26,334 nt of DNA from Carex sylvatica (lineage: Eukaryota; Streptophyta; Magnoliopsida; Poales; Cyperaceae), in contig CAXKVR010000634.1 of the NCBI GenBank assembly GCA_964058845.1, positions 1 through 26,334 on the forward strand, written 5' to 3'. The notes beneath the pieces are model-generated. The model did not search any database. It worked only from the letters and a program-made list of their open reading frames with translations, and had not been told where the DNA came from. The translations under genes and the position numbers were made by a program. Of the stretch, positions 8,240-17,655 are shown piece by piece (the stretch's first letter is position 1; the number at the start of each line of letters is the position of its first letter).

Positions 8240-9345
8240 TGTCTGTACGGGCCGAGGCTCATGTGTGGATACATCATTTGTTGCATTTATTTTACCTTGG
8301 TTGTTTGCATCATTTCTCTCATTCTCTTAATTTTGTCTAGGTGTTTCAATATCTACAAAATCATTTCCTTTCTCAGCCATGTGATTACCATTTTCATCAA
8401 ATTTGACATGTACATATTCCATTATAGTACGATGTTGAGGTATATACACTATATATGCTTTACTAGTCATGAAATATCCTACGAATATGCTTTCAATGGC
8501 TTTAGGGTCAAATTTGCCTAACTTTTGTAATTCATCTAAGATAAAAGGCTTTGAACCGAACACCCTCAGGTGTGAGACATAGGGTTTGTAACCTTTCAAA
8601 AGTTCATAATGTGTTTTGTCTAGGAATGGTCTTATGTTTACTCGGTTAATTATGTAACATGCAGTGTTAAAGGCTTAGGCCCATAAGTGATGTGGAACAG
8701 AATATTCATTTATCATGATTCTTGTTATTTCAAATAAGCACTACTAGAATTCTAATTTTTTGCATGGATAAAATTCGGCTTGTTGCATGGGCTTACCCAT
8801 GCAACAACCCCCAAAAATGTTAAAGTGTAAGAACATTACCCAAGTGTATCTACTGTAGTCATCTACTATGACAAATGCATATCTCATTTTGGTTAAGCTT
8901 AGAGTGCTCATTGGTCCTATGAGATCCATATGAATTAATTGCAATGGTTGAGTGGTAGATACCATCCTTTTTGGCTTAAAGTTATTCTTTGATTGTTTAC
9001 CTTTTACACATGCGTCACATAGACCTTCGATCTATATGTTATTTATGGGTAGTCCTCTCACAATATTTAATTGAATTACTTTTCTGATAGTAACATTATC
9101 AATCTGACCTAGTCTCCTATGCCACAACCTATAGTTCGATGTAATAACACTAAGGCATGTTTCACCCGTTTCAAAAGATTAAAATGCAAATGATAGACAT
9201 TTTTATCTATTTTATCTTTATAGATTACTTCATCATCTGAAGATCTGACTAGATAATACACATTAGTATCAAATTTAACATAATGTCCGGCATGACACAA
9301 CTTACTAACACTAAGTAAGTTGTAGGTTACCATCAACTAGGTACA
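8240..9345 (-). pseudogene. Copia pol: GAG-pre-integrase and integrase, core interrupted
   Basis: In minus-strand order the frame has a GAG-pre-integrase block (NLLSVSKLCHAGHYVKFD, 9336-9109), the zinc-binding region (LWHRRLGQID; the second His appears to be Gln) with CDACVKGKQ, and then the first part of the integrase core (HMDLIGP, VIVDDYSRYTWVMFL, about 8925-8826). The next roughly 110 residues, including the usual second Asp-Glu catalytic part, are missing and replaced by unrelated sequence (8739-8815). Coding resumes with INEYSVPHHLW, the ACYIINRV block, and the C-terminal HLRVFGSKPFI, KFDPKAIESIFVGY and HVKFDENGN segments (8735-8327). Several stops and frameshifts are present. Integrase would insert the cDNA into chromosomes; this copy is inactive. 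Confidence 0.85.
8739..8815 (+). mobile_element. CACTA-like transposon end fragment in integrase
   Basis: The sequence begins CACTACTAGAA, a typical CACTA (En/Spm) terminal inverted repeat start. At 8780-8807 it contains a perfect 12-bp hairpin with a 4-base loop (TTGTTGCATGGG / CCCATGCAACAA). Copies of TTGCATGG also occur at 8760 and 8784, like CACTA subterminal repeats. No second CACTA end is seen nearby. It occupies the exact place where the integrase core is missing. Confidence 0.5.
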
Positions 9346-9545
9346 CATTCTTAATGGTTAGGTTTTGGTTATCCACCGTACCTAAGCCTATTATTTTGGC
9401 CTTACGTTGTTGGCTACCAAAGGTAACCTAACTACCATCATATGTTTCTAGAGTAGTAAAGTTAGATTTGTCACTGGTCATATGGTGTGAACATCCACTA
9501 TCAATGATCCAAGCATTTTCTTTGTGTGAAGAACTCAAACACACC
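9340..9545 (-). pseudogene. Copia pol: aspartic protease
   Basis: The minus-strand frame reads AWIIDSGCSHHMTSDKSNF, then VTFG, then TIKNVYLVDG. DSGCSHHMT is the active-site signature of Ty1/copia retropepsin, which processes the Gag-Pol polyprotein. One TAG stop follows YDGS, and the frame breaks just before the GAG-pre-integrase block. It lies directly downstream of gag, as expected in copia. Confidence 0.85.
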
Positions 9546-9667
9546 TACATGAGTACATATTAGTTAATAGAAAGGATTAGTAACTAATACATACCTTGTT
9601 ATTATCTCCCCCTAATTTGTGTTGAGGTTTTGAGGATTGAGGGAGAGATTGCCTCCGATCTCTTATT

Positions 9668-11932
9668 CTTTCATTGATTTAGGAACCCAAACAACATTTG
9701 ACATATTGTTCTTCCTCCTAAATTTACACTCCAATGATGTATGACCAATCTTACAACAATAGTTACAAAATCTACGAATGGGTTTACGAGGTGAATGTTC
9801 CAAATTCGATCCTTGCCTAAAATTGCAATTAAATGGCCACCTAGATCCTTAAGATCGGACTTGGACACGATGACTGGTTTTAATTATACCATTGTTGTAA
9901 CTTCTCAAATTCTTGTCCTTGTTTAAATCAACCTTTTTAGGATGTTGGGAAGCACCTTTTAATATCTCATTGTGTTGAGTTTTATTATATTCTTTATAAT
10001 ACCATATTTCATTTTGATTCCTAAAATATTATTTTGTGGGTTCTTTTGGGTCAAAGATCGTGACTTTGTTTGATTGAAACCTAACAAATTCATTATTGTC
10101 AAATTTGAGCTTATAAAATTTATGATTATCAAACATTTTAGTATGCTCCCCATATTTATTTTGACTTTGCGAGTGGTTGGATTGAGTTGAGGATTGACCC
10201 TTCTCATATCCAAACCAAGTTTTCTGAATTCTTGATCATCTAATTCATCCCTCGCTTGAAAGTAGGGGTCTAACCTAATGACAATACTATATTCATTATG
10301 TTCCCTTAAAAGCCTTATTTCCATCTCAAGAGTTTATATCTTAACCTTTAATATTTCTATATCACCCCTGTGTGCTTCACAATTATCTACACTCTTAGAC
10401 ATTGACAACTCTTTCATTTTAATTTCCAAACTTAAGTTTACCTTCAAGCATTTTATTTATTTCTTTTAAAGTTGTATTTTCTAATGTGAGTGACTCTAAA
10501 TCTTCTACATGTGACTTACATTTGTTTAGTTCACTTTCATTTACCTTAAGTTCAATCTTAAGAATCTTAGACCTCAATTTTTGAATTATACATTCTCTTT
10601 TAAGCAAGTCCGAATTTGCTTTATCAAGGAGTTTTCTCAACCTAAGTTCATTTTCGGAGGTTAGATTCTTTTTAGGCGAAATGCTTTGTTCATGTGTGGA
10701 TGCATGACATGTTGGTAAACCAGTTTGGTCATCATTTGACTCGGATGAACCACTGGTTGACTCACATTCAGATTCATAGCCATTAGTATTTAGTTCTAGA
10801 GTTACCTCATTTGAAGTGCTTAAAGATTCACTCCTTGAGATCTTCTTGTTCCTTACCCTAGCTACTTCTCGGAGTATTTCAATAGCTAGTTTGTCAGTGT
10901 TATTATTTTTCACGATAATCTCCTCTATATCCACATCAGAGTCTTCGTCATAGTTAGCCATCAAAGCTAGGTTGGTTTCTTGCTCATTGCTTGTCCCATC
11001 ATTGGATTCATCTTCACAACTCGTGTATGAACCTTCATTTGTTATTGCCTGCAAAGTTTTCAACATTTTCTTACCTTGGAATCTATTTGATGATGGTCTT
11101 AATCTCCGGTCTGGCCTTCCCCCTTCAACCTTGTCTCTTGGATGGAGTTTGTAGTAGGTCTTCATGGTATGTCCTTCTTTATGACAGATTATGCATAGGA
11201 TGTGTTTGTTCTTCTCTTACCTTCTCTTGTTATATTGTTGTTCGAATTCAAGCATTCTCTTAGTGATTTTAGACATGACAAGAGGGTCTGTGGAGGCTTC
11301 TTGGATGACTTTGGTTAGAAATGGATCACTTGAGGAAGATACATTTTGAGGGGTGTATGGTTTGTTTGATTTGAAGATTTGTTTTTGTCCAGGAAGAGCA
11401 ATATTTTTAGTTTTTGGTTCTAGGTCAGTAGATTGTCGAAGTTTTTCTTCACAGCTGCGAAGATGTACAAAGAGCTCTTCTGGAGAAAATGGTTGTACTC
11501 CCGAGAGAACTTCAAGTGCGCTTACCATTGCCACCCATTTTGATTTCCTAAGCATCACACGCAAAATCTTTCCTACGACTTTATTGTTAGAAATTGGTTC
11601 CCCCAATTGTACAAATTCATTTTGTATTTGCATCATCCTATTGAACATATCATCTATTGATTCATTATCCCCAGTGTCAAATGTCTCAAACCTAGTTTCA
11701 AGACCAGTGAGTTTGGTTTGCTTTATTTGGGTATTTCTCTCGAATTTGTAAACTATGGCATTCCACATATCCTTAGCGATGGTCATATCGCCAAAGACCA
11801 TTGATAAGACTCATCAACAGAACTATAGATAATGTTTATAGTATTATCATTTACCCTCTTATTTGCTTTTGATTCATTTGTCAGTTCAGTGGAATTTTTT
11901 TTAACAGTGGGAGTGTATCCGGTAGCAATAAT
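9668..11932 (-). pseudogene. Copia gag (main part): capsid, zinc knuckles, coiled coil
   Basis: Gag packages the RNA in cytoplasmic particles. From the 5' side the minus strand shows ATGYTPTV, KANKRVNDNTINIIYSSVDES (a frameshift follows near 11803), and MVFGDMTIAKDMWNAIVYKF onward (11801-11217), the UBN2-type gag domain. A zinc knuckle follows near 11200 (CIICHKEGHTMKTY), in which the last Cys is Tyr. Next is a long acidic region with a heptad-rich coiled coil (about 10640-10425; for example ECIIQKLRSKILKIELKVNE). A second, intact knuckle lies at about 9735-9776 (CNYCCKIGHTSLEC), followed by VVWVPKSMKE. The length and the coiled coil fit Sirevirus gag. Several frameshifts and stops break it. 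It joins the N-terminal piece at 14399-14517 across the inserted solo LTR. Confidence 0.85.
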
Positions 11933-12540
11933 TGTAGAGATTTTAACAGTTCAAACCCATTGATTTGATTAAATGCGGAAAGAATGTAAAACAATTTTTT
12001 TTACTTCTAATCTTAATCCAAGGATTAAATGGGGTATGTCAGGAAACATTCTAAGGCTGTCCACCTTCAGTATTCCTTTGGCATCAAAACTCAATTTAAT
12101 CCTTTTACAGATCTACTCCATAATTGATTTCTAAAACATTAATCTACTTACCAGTTAAATAGATTAATATAACATGTATATACCTTGTTTTCAAATTCGG
12201 ATTTGAAAGCAGACTGAGCGAGAAGAGCTACACCAGGGAATGACTCGTCTTGGAGTATCACACGTGTGATACCTCTATCGATTATCCACCAGGACCAACC
12301 AGAGAGCGGTTTATTTTTTATTGCTAGAAATCGCAGTTTTCTGCAAAAACACTATTCACGACACGCAGTTATTCTAATTCACTAATAAGTAAAAATAGAA
12401 ATACCACGACTTTCACAAATCTATTATTTTCGAATCTCGTAAACTACCGTAATCGAGAAAAAAAAGAAAAATAGAAATTCGAATCGATCTGACAATCCGA
12501 TACGATGTGAATTAGTAATCTTCTCTTTCACCCTCACCCC

Positions 12541-12550
12541 TCTATTTATA
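12541..12550 (-). promoter_or_regulatory. TATA box of the solo LTR in gag
   Basis: The minus strand reads TATAAATAGA, followed by GGGGTGAGGGTGAAAGAG. It lies about 610 bp from the 3' end of this LTR, a plausible U3/R position. Confidence 0.5.
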
Positions 12551-12836
12551 AGCAAATGAGGAGGTTAGCCAAAAGACCAAAAGACCAAAATACCCTCAAA
12601 ATTTGGCCTATTTACAAATATGCAATTTTGTGGCGGTTTCAAAGTGAAACAATCAAATTTGCATTTTTGCACTTAATGGCCGAATTCTATTTATTTTGAT
12701 TTTCGGTTTTTGATTTTTGAGTTTTGATTTTTGAGTTTTAATTTTTAATTAAGGTTTAAATTTCTAATGGATTTTTAACCCAAAATTCAGATCCATAATT
12801 AATATTTAAAACCCACATCATATATATATATATATA

Positions 12837-13261
12837 GAGGTTGGCTACTATGCTTATATAAGCATATCCCCACATATGCTTATAACTCATTTTTGTGCTT
12901 TCAATGTCCAAATGGTCGATCTGAACCGCTCATCTTATTCTCCATATTAATATGTGCTTGGAAACTAAATTTTACATTTTTCTAAATTTTTTTACTATTT
13001 ATTAAGCCACTTTGAAAATCGCTGATCCAACGGTGGCTGCACAAAACAGTAAAATCAGCAGCCACCGTTGGATCAATAATTTTCAAAGTGGCTTAATAAA
13101 TAGTAAAAAAATTTAGAAAAATGTAAAATTTAGTTTCCAAGCACATATTAATATGGAGAATAAGATGAACGGTTCAGATCGACCATTTGGACATTGGAAG
13201 CACAAAAATGAGTTATAAGCATATGTGGGAATATGCTTATATAAGCATAGTAGCCAACCTC
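12837..13261. mobile_element. Fold-back MITE E, nested in the solo LTR
   Basis: This is a 425-bp hairpin with nearly perfect arms. The left end is GAGGTTGGCTACTATGCTTA and the right end AGCATAGTAGCCAACCTC. The apex is CCAACGGTGGCT with AGCCACCGTTGG around 13030-13070. (TA)n lies on both sides (12821-12836 and 13262-13276). Termini and apex match MITE B, but the middle module (CATCTTATTCTCCATATTAA) matches C and D. It is the best preserved of the five. Confidence 0.9.
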
Positions 13262-14398
13262 TATATATATATATATAATTGTTCTAAATAATTATATTTC
13301 TCATGGTTCGGTTTCGGTACAGTTTTATACAATGTATCGAGTACGCTTATAAATTAATCATTGTTTCTGTTTGTCATCTTATATGACATTTATAATTTAA
13401 TTATATCACGTATAATTAATTATAACCATCTTAATATTAATTATAATCAATTTATATTTAATCAGTAAGATTCTCCGATTAACTCCTATACGATGTGACT
13501 CAATAGGATCTGTGTTATGTTGGTAAATAGAATTAAAACTGTTTTAACTTCTATAATCATGAGAGACATCTGGCATAACACACCATGACCATCCAATTAC
13601 ACAGATGATGCTGTACTGTACAATATCACGACCCAGTAAACTATTTTACTCATGTCAATTCTTTGTCTCATAGCTATCAGACCAGTTTCAAGGTAGGTGT
13701 GTGTCATCCTTGCAAACTTAATCTTTTCTTGATCTTGAGCAGATTATCAAATATAATTACTCTTGTAATTATACTGCTAGCAAATAATCTTACTCTATCA
13801 AGGGGCCCAGTTATACTATAACTCGTATAGAGATACGAGGGACAATAGTACTTTTGGTAAACCATCACTACCTCAGCTAAGCTATGTATACCGAAAAGCT
13901 ACCGTTATGACTGCGTTTTACCGACAGTGTTAGATAACAATCACACATACACATCTCTTAGTATGAAAGATGAATACCTCATACTTTAGAACTTAACACT
14001 AAATGAAAACATTAATGGCACGAACACAATTTCATTTAATGTTTCATTCGGGGTCTGTCAAATATCATGTTCCTGGAACATGTATCTATGCGATTAAAAT
14101 GACATCTCTTGTTAGTGGTCTGTAAAACTTGACCATCTTTTAATCCACATACTAACCTTATAATGGTTAATTAGTGTTCCTGTTAATTATCTCGGTTAGA
14201 GATTTTTAAGAATATATATCATCTATATTATGAAGTTTCACAATTCCAGTTATTGACTCTAGTCAGATAAATGAATGATTTCATAAATGCAATAATACTC
14301 AAGGCAACAAAATGACAGTTTATTAATCACTCAATTCATGAACAAAGCTTTATGAAAAACTATCTTATTATTGACTTCTAGATTATTACAAACTAACA

Positions 14399-14517
14399 AT
14401 AATATCCCAAAGGTCAATTACATTTAGAGAGGTTATCATTTGTTTCTTTCAATTACTAAAGTTTTTGGTTGAGTTGGTCAACTTGGTTAGTTCTCTTACA
14501 TGGTTGATTGGTGTCAT
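14399..14517 (-). pseudogene. Copia gag N-terminus, cut off by the solo LTR
   Basis: The minus strand starts at ATG 14515-14517 (MTPINHVRELTKLTNSTKNF), followed by SN, a stop where copia gag usually has Trp (the N-Y/F-x-x-W-K motif), then KKQMITSLNVIDLWDIIV. The LWDII block is typical of copia gag N-termini. It continues after the insertion at 11932. The start lies about 50 bp from the primer-binding site. Confidence 0.75.
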
Positions 14518-14566
14518 TTTAGAATCTAATACAATAATCAAATTAAGTGTGTCTTAATTTGAATTT

Positions 14567-14581
14567 CCTACTCTAATACCA
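14567..14581 (-). other. Primer-binding site of the copia element (tRNA-iMet)
   Basis: The minus strand reads TGGTATTAGAGTAGG, which matches the initiator tRNA-Met site TGGTATCAGAGCAGG with two changes. It lies two bases inside the 5' LTR end (ACCACCA). The LTR end also carries the CTATTCACCCCC-type motif seen just before the PBS of many plant copia elements. Confidence 0.85.
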
Positions 14582-14583
14582 CT

Positions 14584-14927
14584 TGGTGGTCCTAAAGGCA
14601 CCTAGAGGGGGTGAATAGGTCATTTTTAACTTTTAATCTAAATTATAAAGTTTGAGTATGTCCTAAAGTTATTATTGGCGGAAACTTTGAATAACTTTGT
14701 TTAAACAGAAGTATAAATAAATAAAGTAAAGAGTAGAATTCAGAGACACTTGACACAGGAGTTGTTTACGGAGTTCGACACTAACGCCTACGTCTCTGGG
14801 GCACGCGACCTTCGAGATGGCGCTCCTTTCTTTACCTAATGAGAAAGGATTATAAAGTAGAACTGGTGAGCCCTTACAATCTTCTGAGAAGTCACACGGC
14901 CCGAACAAGGAGCACTAAAGGCTCAAG
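14584..14927 (-). repeat. Copia 5' LTR, inner segment
   Basis: This is the part of the 5' LTR next to the primer-binding site. It starts TGGTGGTCCTAAAGGCACC on the plus strand and is colinear with 3465-3759. It is cut at 14927 by the solo gypsy LTR and continues at 24361. Bases 14923-14927 (TCAAG) are the target duplication of that insertion. Confidence 0.88.
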
Positions 14928-15744
14928 TGATGAGCGTAAATTAGGTACACTTTTACCTAGGGTTTTATATCTATAACTTGACCAATTTCCATGCATTTAG
15001 TTTAGTTTAGTTTAATTTAGTTTAGAATTATATCAAGATTCAAGTTACTACCCAAGTCTATTTAAATTACAGAAAAAGGAGCAAAATATAGATCTTCTCG
15101 CAAGCTTTTCGAAAATTGGTTGAACACTGAAATCATAGTTATTGGCAAGGAGTTAATGCCCATTTGAAGTTTGGCTCACAGCTGAAATAGAGACTCCGGG
15201 CGACCTAAAATGTCCAAGTCACAGAACCCTTTTTAGAGAGTCATTAGCTGATATTTATTGCCATATCTCATGAGATCTTGATTGATTCACCTTCCATCAT
15301 TTGTTGCGTCTTCCCTAAGTCACAAAATAACTATAAATGATGGGGAAGCAGCAGGAGGAAGATCATCTCCCTTTTGGGGGAAGCCACCTTTACCACCATT
15401 CTCCTCCATCAAACCCTAATCATCTTCTCCATCCATCTCATCTCTCAAGTGAATCAAAGGCGCGAATGATTGAAGGACTTGGCGGATCTCAAGGACCTTG
15501 CAAGGAAGAACTGAGGCATAACTTGGGAATTGATGTATTCTATTTCTCTTTTTATTTTCTTGTTTTACTTGTATTTGATTTCTTATTTTCTATCATAGAT
15601 GTTATTTTTGTGATTGCACTCATGAGAGGCTAATTTTCTCTCTAAGGGCTTAGCATGAACTTGTGTTAGTTTATTTACTTGGATGTTCTCTCTATGATTA
15701 TTGTTTTGGCTTGATGTTTGGTTTTATTTTATATATTTGTGAGT
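14928..15744 (+). mobile_element. Solo gypsy LTR copy 2, left part
   Basis: It begins TGATGAGCGTAAATTAGG and is colinear with 1135-2268, with a TATA box at 15332. It lacks about 190 bp of the GC-rich patch and another block present in copy 1. The flanking target duplication is TCAAG (left) and TCAGG (right, 24356-24360). Copia LTR copy 3465-4524 shows the uninterrupted site (GGCTCAGGGTAG), which proves the insertion. Split at 15744 by the Athila-like element. Confidence 0.88.
15332..15338 (+). promoter_or_regulatory. TATA box of solo LTR copy 2
   Basis: TATAAAT sits at the same LTR position as 1857 in copy 1 and is followed by a purine-rich GATGGGGAAGCAGCAGGAGG stretch. Confidence 0.5.
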
Positions 15745-17540
15745 TGATAAGCATAAATTATATACACATTTGATCTAGATTTTATTATGAAATAACACCA
15801 ATTATCTTGTATTTATAATATAAAGTGATTAAAATACACCTAGAATCAAGTTATTGCAGTTATTTGGTTTTTCTATGCAGGAAATAATGCAAAATAGCAA
15901 AAATACCCCCCAGTGCGGATCAATCCAGCCGCACTCGCAGCGCAGAGGAAAAGTCCGAGCCTAGTGCGGATGCACTGATGCCAGTGCGGATGAGCCCATC
16001 CGCATTCAGTACTTGGCCAAAATTCAGCAACTTCAGAAGAGCATATTCCACCCGCAGTGCGGGTCATCCATCCGCAGTGGCACCCGCATCCAGAGAAATT
16101 CGCAGAAGTTAAAAAAGGAAACTTGTCCCAGTGCGGGTGAAGCCACCCGCAGTGCGGATAATCCATCCGCACTGGACCCGCAGAAAGCCAATAACTGCCC
16201 GGTTTGACAGTTTTTCTATTTTTGGCGCTTTATGGACGCGTTTTCACTGCCAGAAATACACATACTTGCCAGGGAAGTAATGTAAAACAGAGCACCCACT
16301 AACCCCACCTTCTAGCCTCTAAATCGGGCATAATCCTTGGCTATAAAAGAGAGAGTTCTTTGTCATATCATGAATTGAATCTCACATCAACCAACACACC
16401 ATCATTCTCTCTTTACACACACTTAGCGATAAATTCTGGAGTAAGGAAAGCTTTCAAGCGAGGAGAAGAAGGATTTCCGGAGCAAGATTCGGCAAGATAG
16501 AGGGCTTTGATTTGTCAAAGGGTGTAATCATTTTCTTTCATTTGATTTCTTCTTACTTTGCCAATTTTTGTAATGGATCTCTCCAAGAGTGAGTAGTTCT
16601 CTCTCTAGGGTTTTAGGTCATCATGCATGAACTTGTTTAATTATATTTATTCGGTTATATTGTTTTTATTATGATTGTTTGATTTAATGGTAATTTCTGT
16701 GAATTATTCTTTATGATTTCATATACTTGAAATTACAAGTATCATGTTAGGTTTAATGAATTAAAGTAGCTAGAAATCGTGCTATGTCCTGTTTTTCCGC
16801 TTTAATCATTGAACTCCAGCATAGGTCAAGTAATCCACCCTGTATCAATCAAATCATAAAGGTATAGGATATCTTATTAACACTAGGATATAAACCGGAT
16901 CTCCAGAAATTAGAGTTAGGGTTTGGTGAGGTAGGTATTTCTGAAGTCAAACCCCTAATTTGGACACTTAGATTGATTAAGTATTGATATGTATTTTGTG
17001 TGAACGTGATTGTTAAATATCCCTTTAGGATGGTGACAGCCCTAAAACTCGAGGAAAATTAACCCAACCCACCAAAATACTTGTATCAATAATTAATTGA
17101 AATAGGCTAACATATTAGGTTAGAAATCTCATTTAAATCAAACATGAATATAAACAAACCGAATAGATTGAATTAGCAAGGGATTGTAGACCAAAGACCC
17201 CTAGATCTTCTCAACTTGAAAGCAAACCAATATTTCTTTCTTTCATTTCATTTACATCTATTGTTTACTATTCCTTATTCACGGGTATTGAACTCAAACT
17301 TTAGGATTACTTAAACAAACCCCCCCTTATTCTACTTTATTGCACTTTACTTTATTATTATTTTCTGAAATTAATTATTTAGAGTTCAAAACTAAGTATT
17401 TTCCATACTCTCTGTGGATCGATACCTAAAATACTACTTTGATATAATTGTGCACTTGCAATTTGACTCAAAAGCATTTAAGGTTTAAAAGGTACGTCTT
17501 ATTGTACTGAAACTTTTTAGCGTACACTTTACGCGCATCA
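15745..17540 (+). repeat. 5' LTR of the Athila-like element
   Basis: The LTR is 1796 bp, starts TGATAAGCATAAATTATA and ends TTTACGCGCATCA. It carries a GC-rich cluster of GTGCGG/CCGCAC motifs at 15909-16190 in otherwise AT-rich sequence, a TATA box at 16342, and a TCTCTCTAGGGTTTTAGG block near 16600. It is about 21 bp shorter than the 3' LTR because one motif pair is missing near 15920. Confidence 0.93.
16342..16348 (+). promoter_or_regulatory. TATA box of the Athila-like 5' LTR
   Basis: TATAAAA followed by GAGAGAGTTCTTTG lies about 150 bp after the GC-rich cluster. The identical box is at 22465-22471 in the 3' LTR. Transcription of the element probably starts about 30 bp downstream. Confidence 0.7.
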
Positions 17541-17546
17541 AGTTTT

Positions 17547-17564
17547 TGGCGCCGTTGCCGGGGA
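17547..17564 (+). other. Primer-binding site (tRNA-Asp)
   Basis: TGGCGCCGTTGCCGGGGA is fully complementary to the 3' end of plant tRNA-Asp including CCA. It lies six bases inside the 5' LTR. This primer is typical of Athila and related gypsy elements. Confidence 0.95.
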
Positions 17565-17655
17565 GTATTATGTTAAATACTTAGCTTTTACTTTAAGATT
17601 TTATTTCAGATTTTATTTTATCTTATTCTAACCTTGATTTCTTCTCCAGTGTTTT

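Larger units (their letters stand above)
11933..14398 (-). mobile_element. Solo LTR of an unclassified LTR retrotransposon, inserted in copia gag
   Basis: On the minus strand the insert starts TGTTAGTTTG and ends AAATCTCTACA. It is flanked by a perfect 5-bp duplication (plus strand ATAAT, 11928-11932 and 14399-14403). The copia gag reading resumes on either side (LWDIIV, then ATGYTPT), which fixes the boundaries independently. Without MITE E it is about 2.0 kb. It contains no PBS, polypurine tract or coding sequence, so it is best read as a solo LTR with a TATA box at 12541-12550 and a long U3. The lineage is unknown to me. Confidence 0.75.

Noticed and set aside
11353..11751. Plus-strand 132-codon frame
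   Set aside because: It is antisense to copia gag and is explained as a shadow of the real frame.
12700..12755. Short tandem TTTTTGAG/TTTTGA repeats
   Set aside because: These look like low-complexity slippage in an AT-rich LTR without wider structure.
15337..15633. Plus-strand 98-codon frame just after the TATA box of solo LTR copy 2
   Set aside because: It lies within an LTR and is not conserved as a frame in copy 1 at the same position.
15873..16172. Minus-strand 99-codon frame and its twin at 22023-22295, rich in Cys, His and Trp
   Set aside because: These are side effects of the repeated GTGCGG/CCGCAC motifs in the LTR; they differ between LTRs at indels and have no domain pattern.
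15905..16195. CRISPR-like array from repeated short motifs
   Set aside because: Units are short, occur in both orientations and have no regular spacers; the context is a plant LTR.
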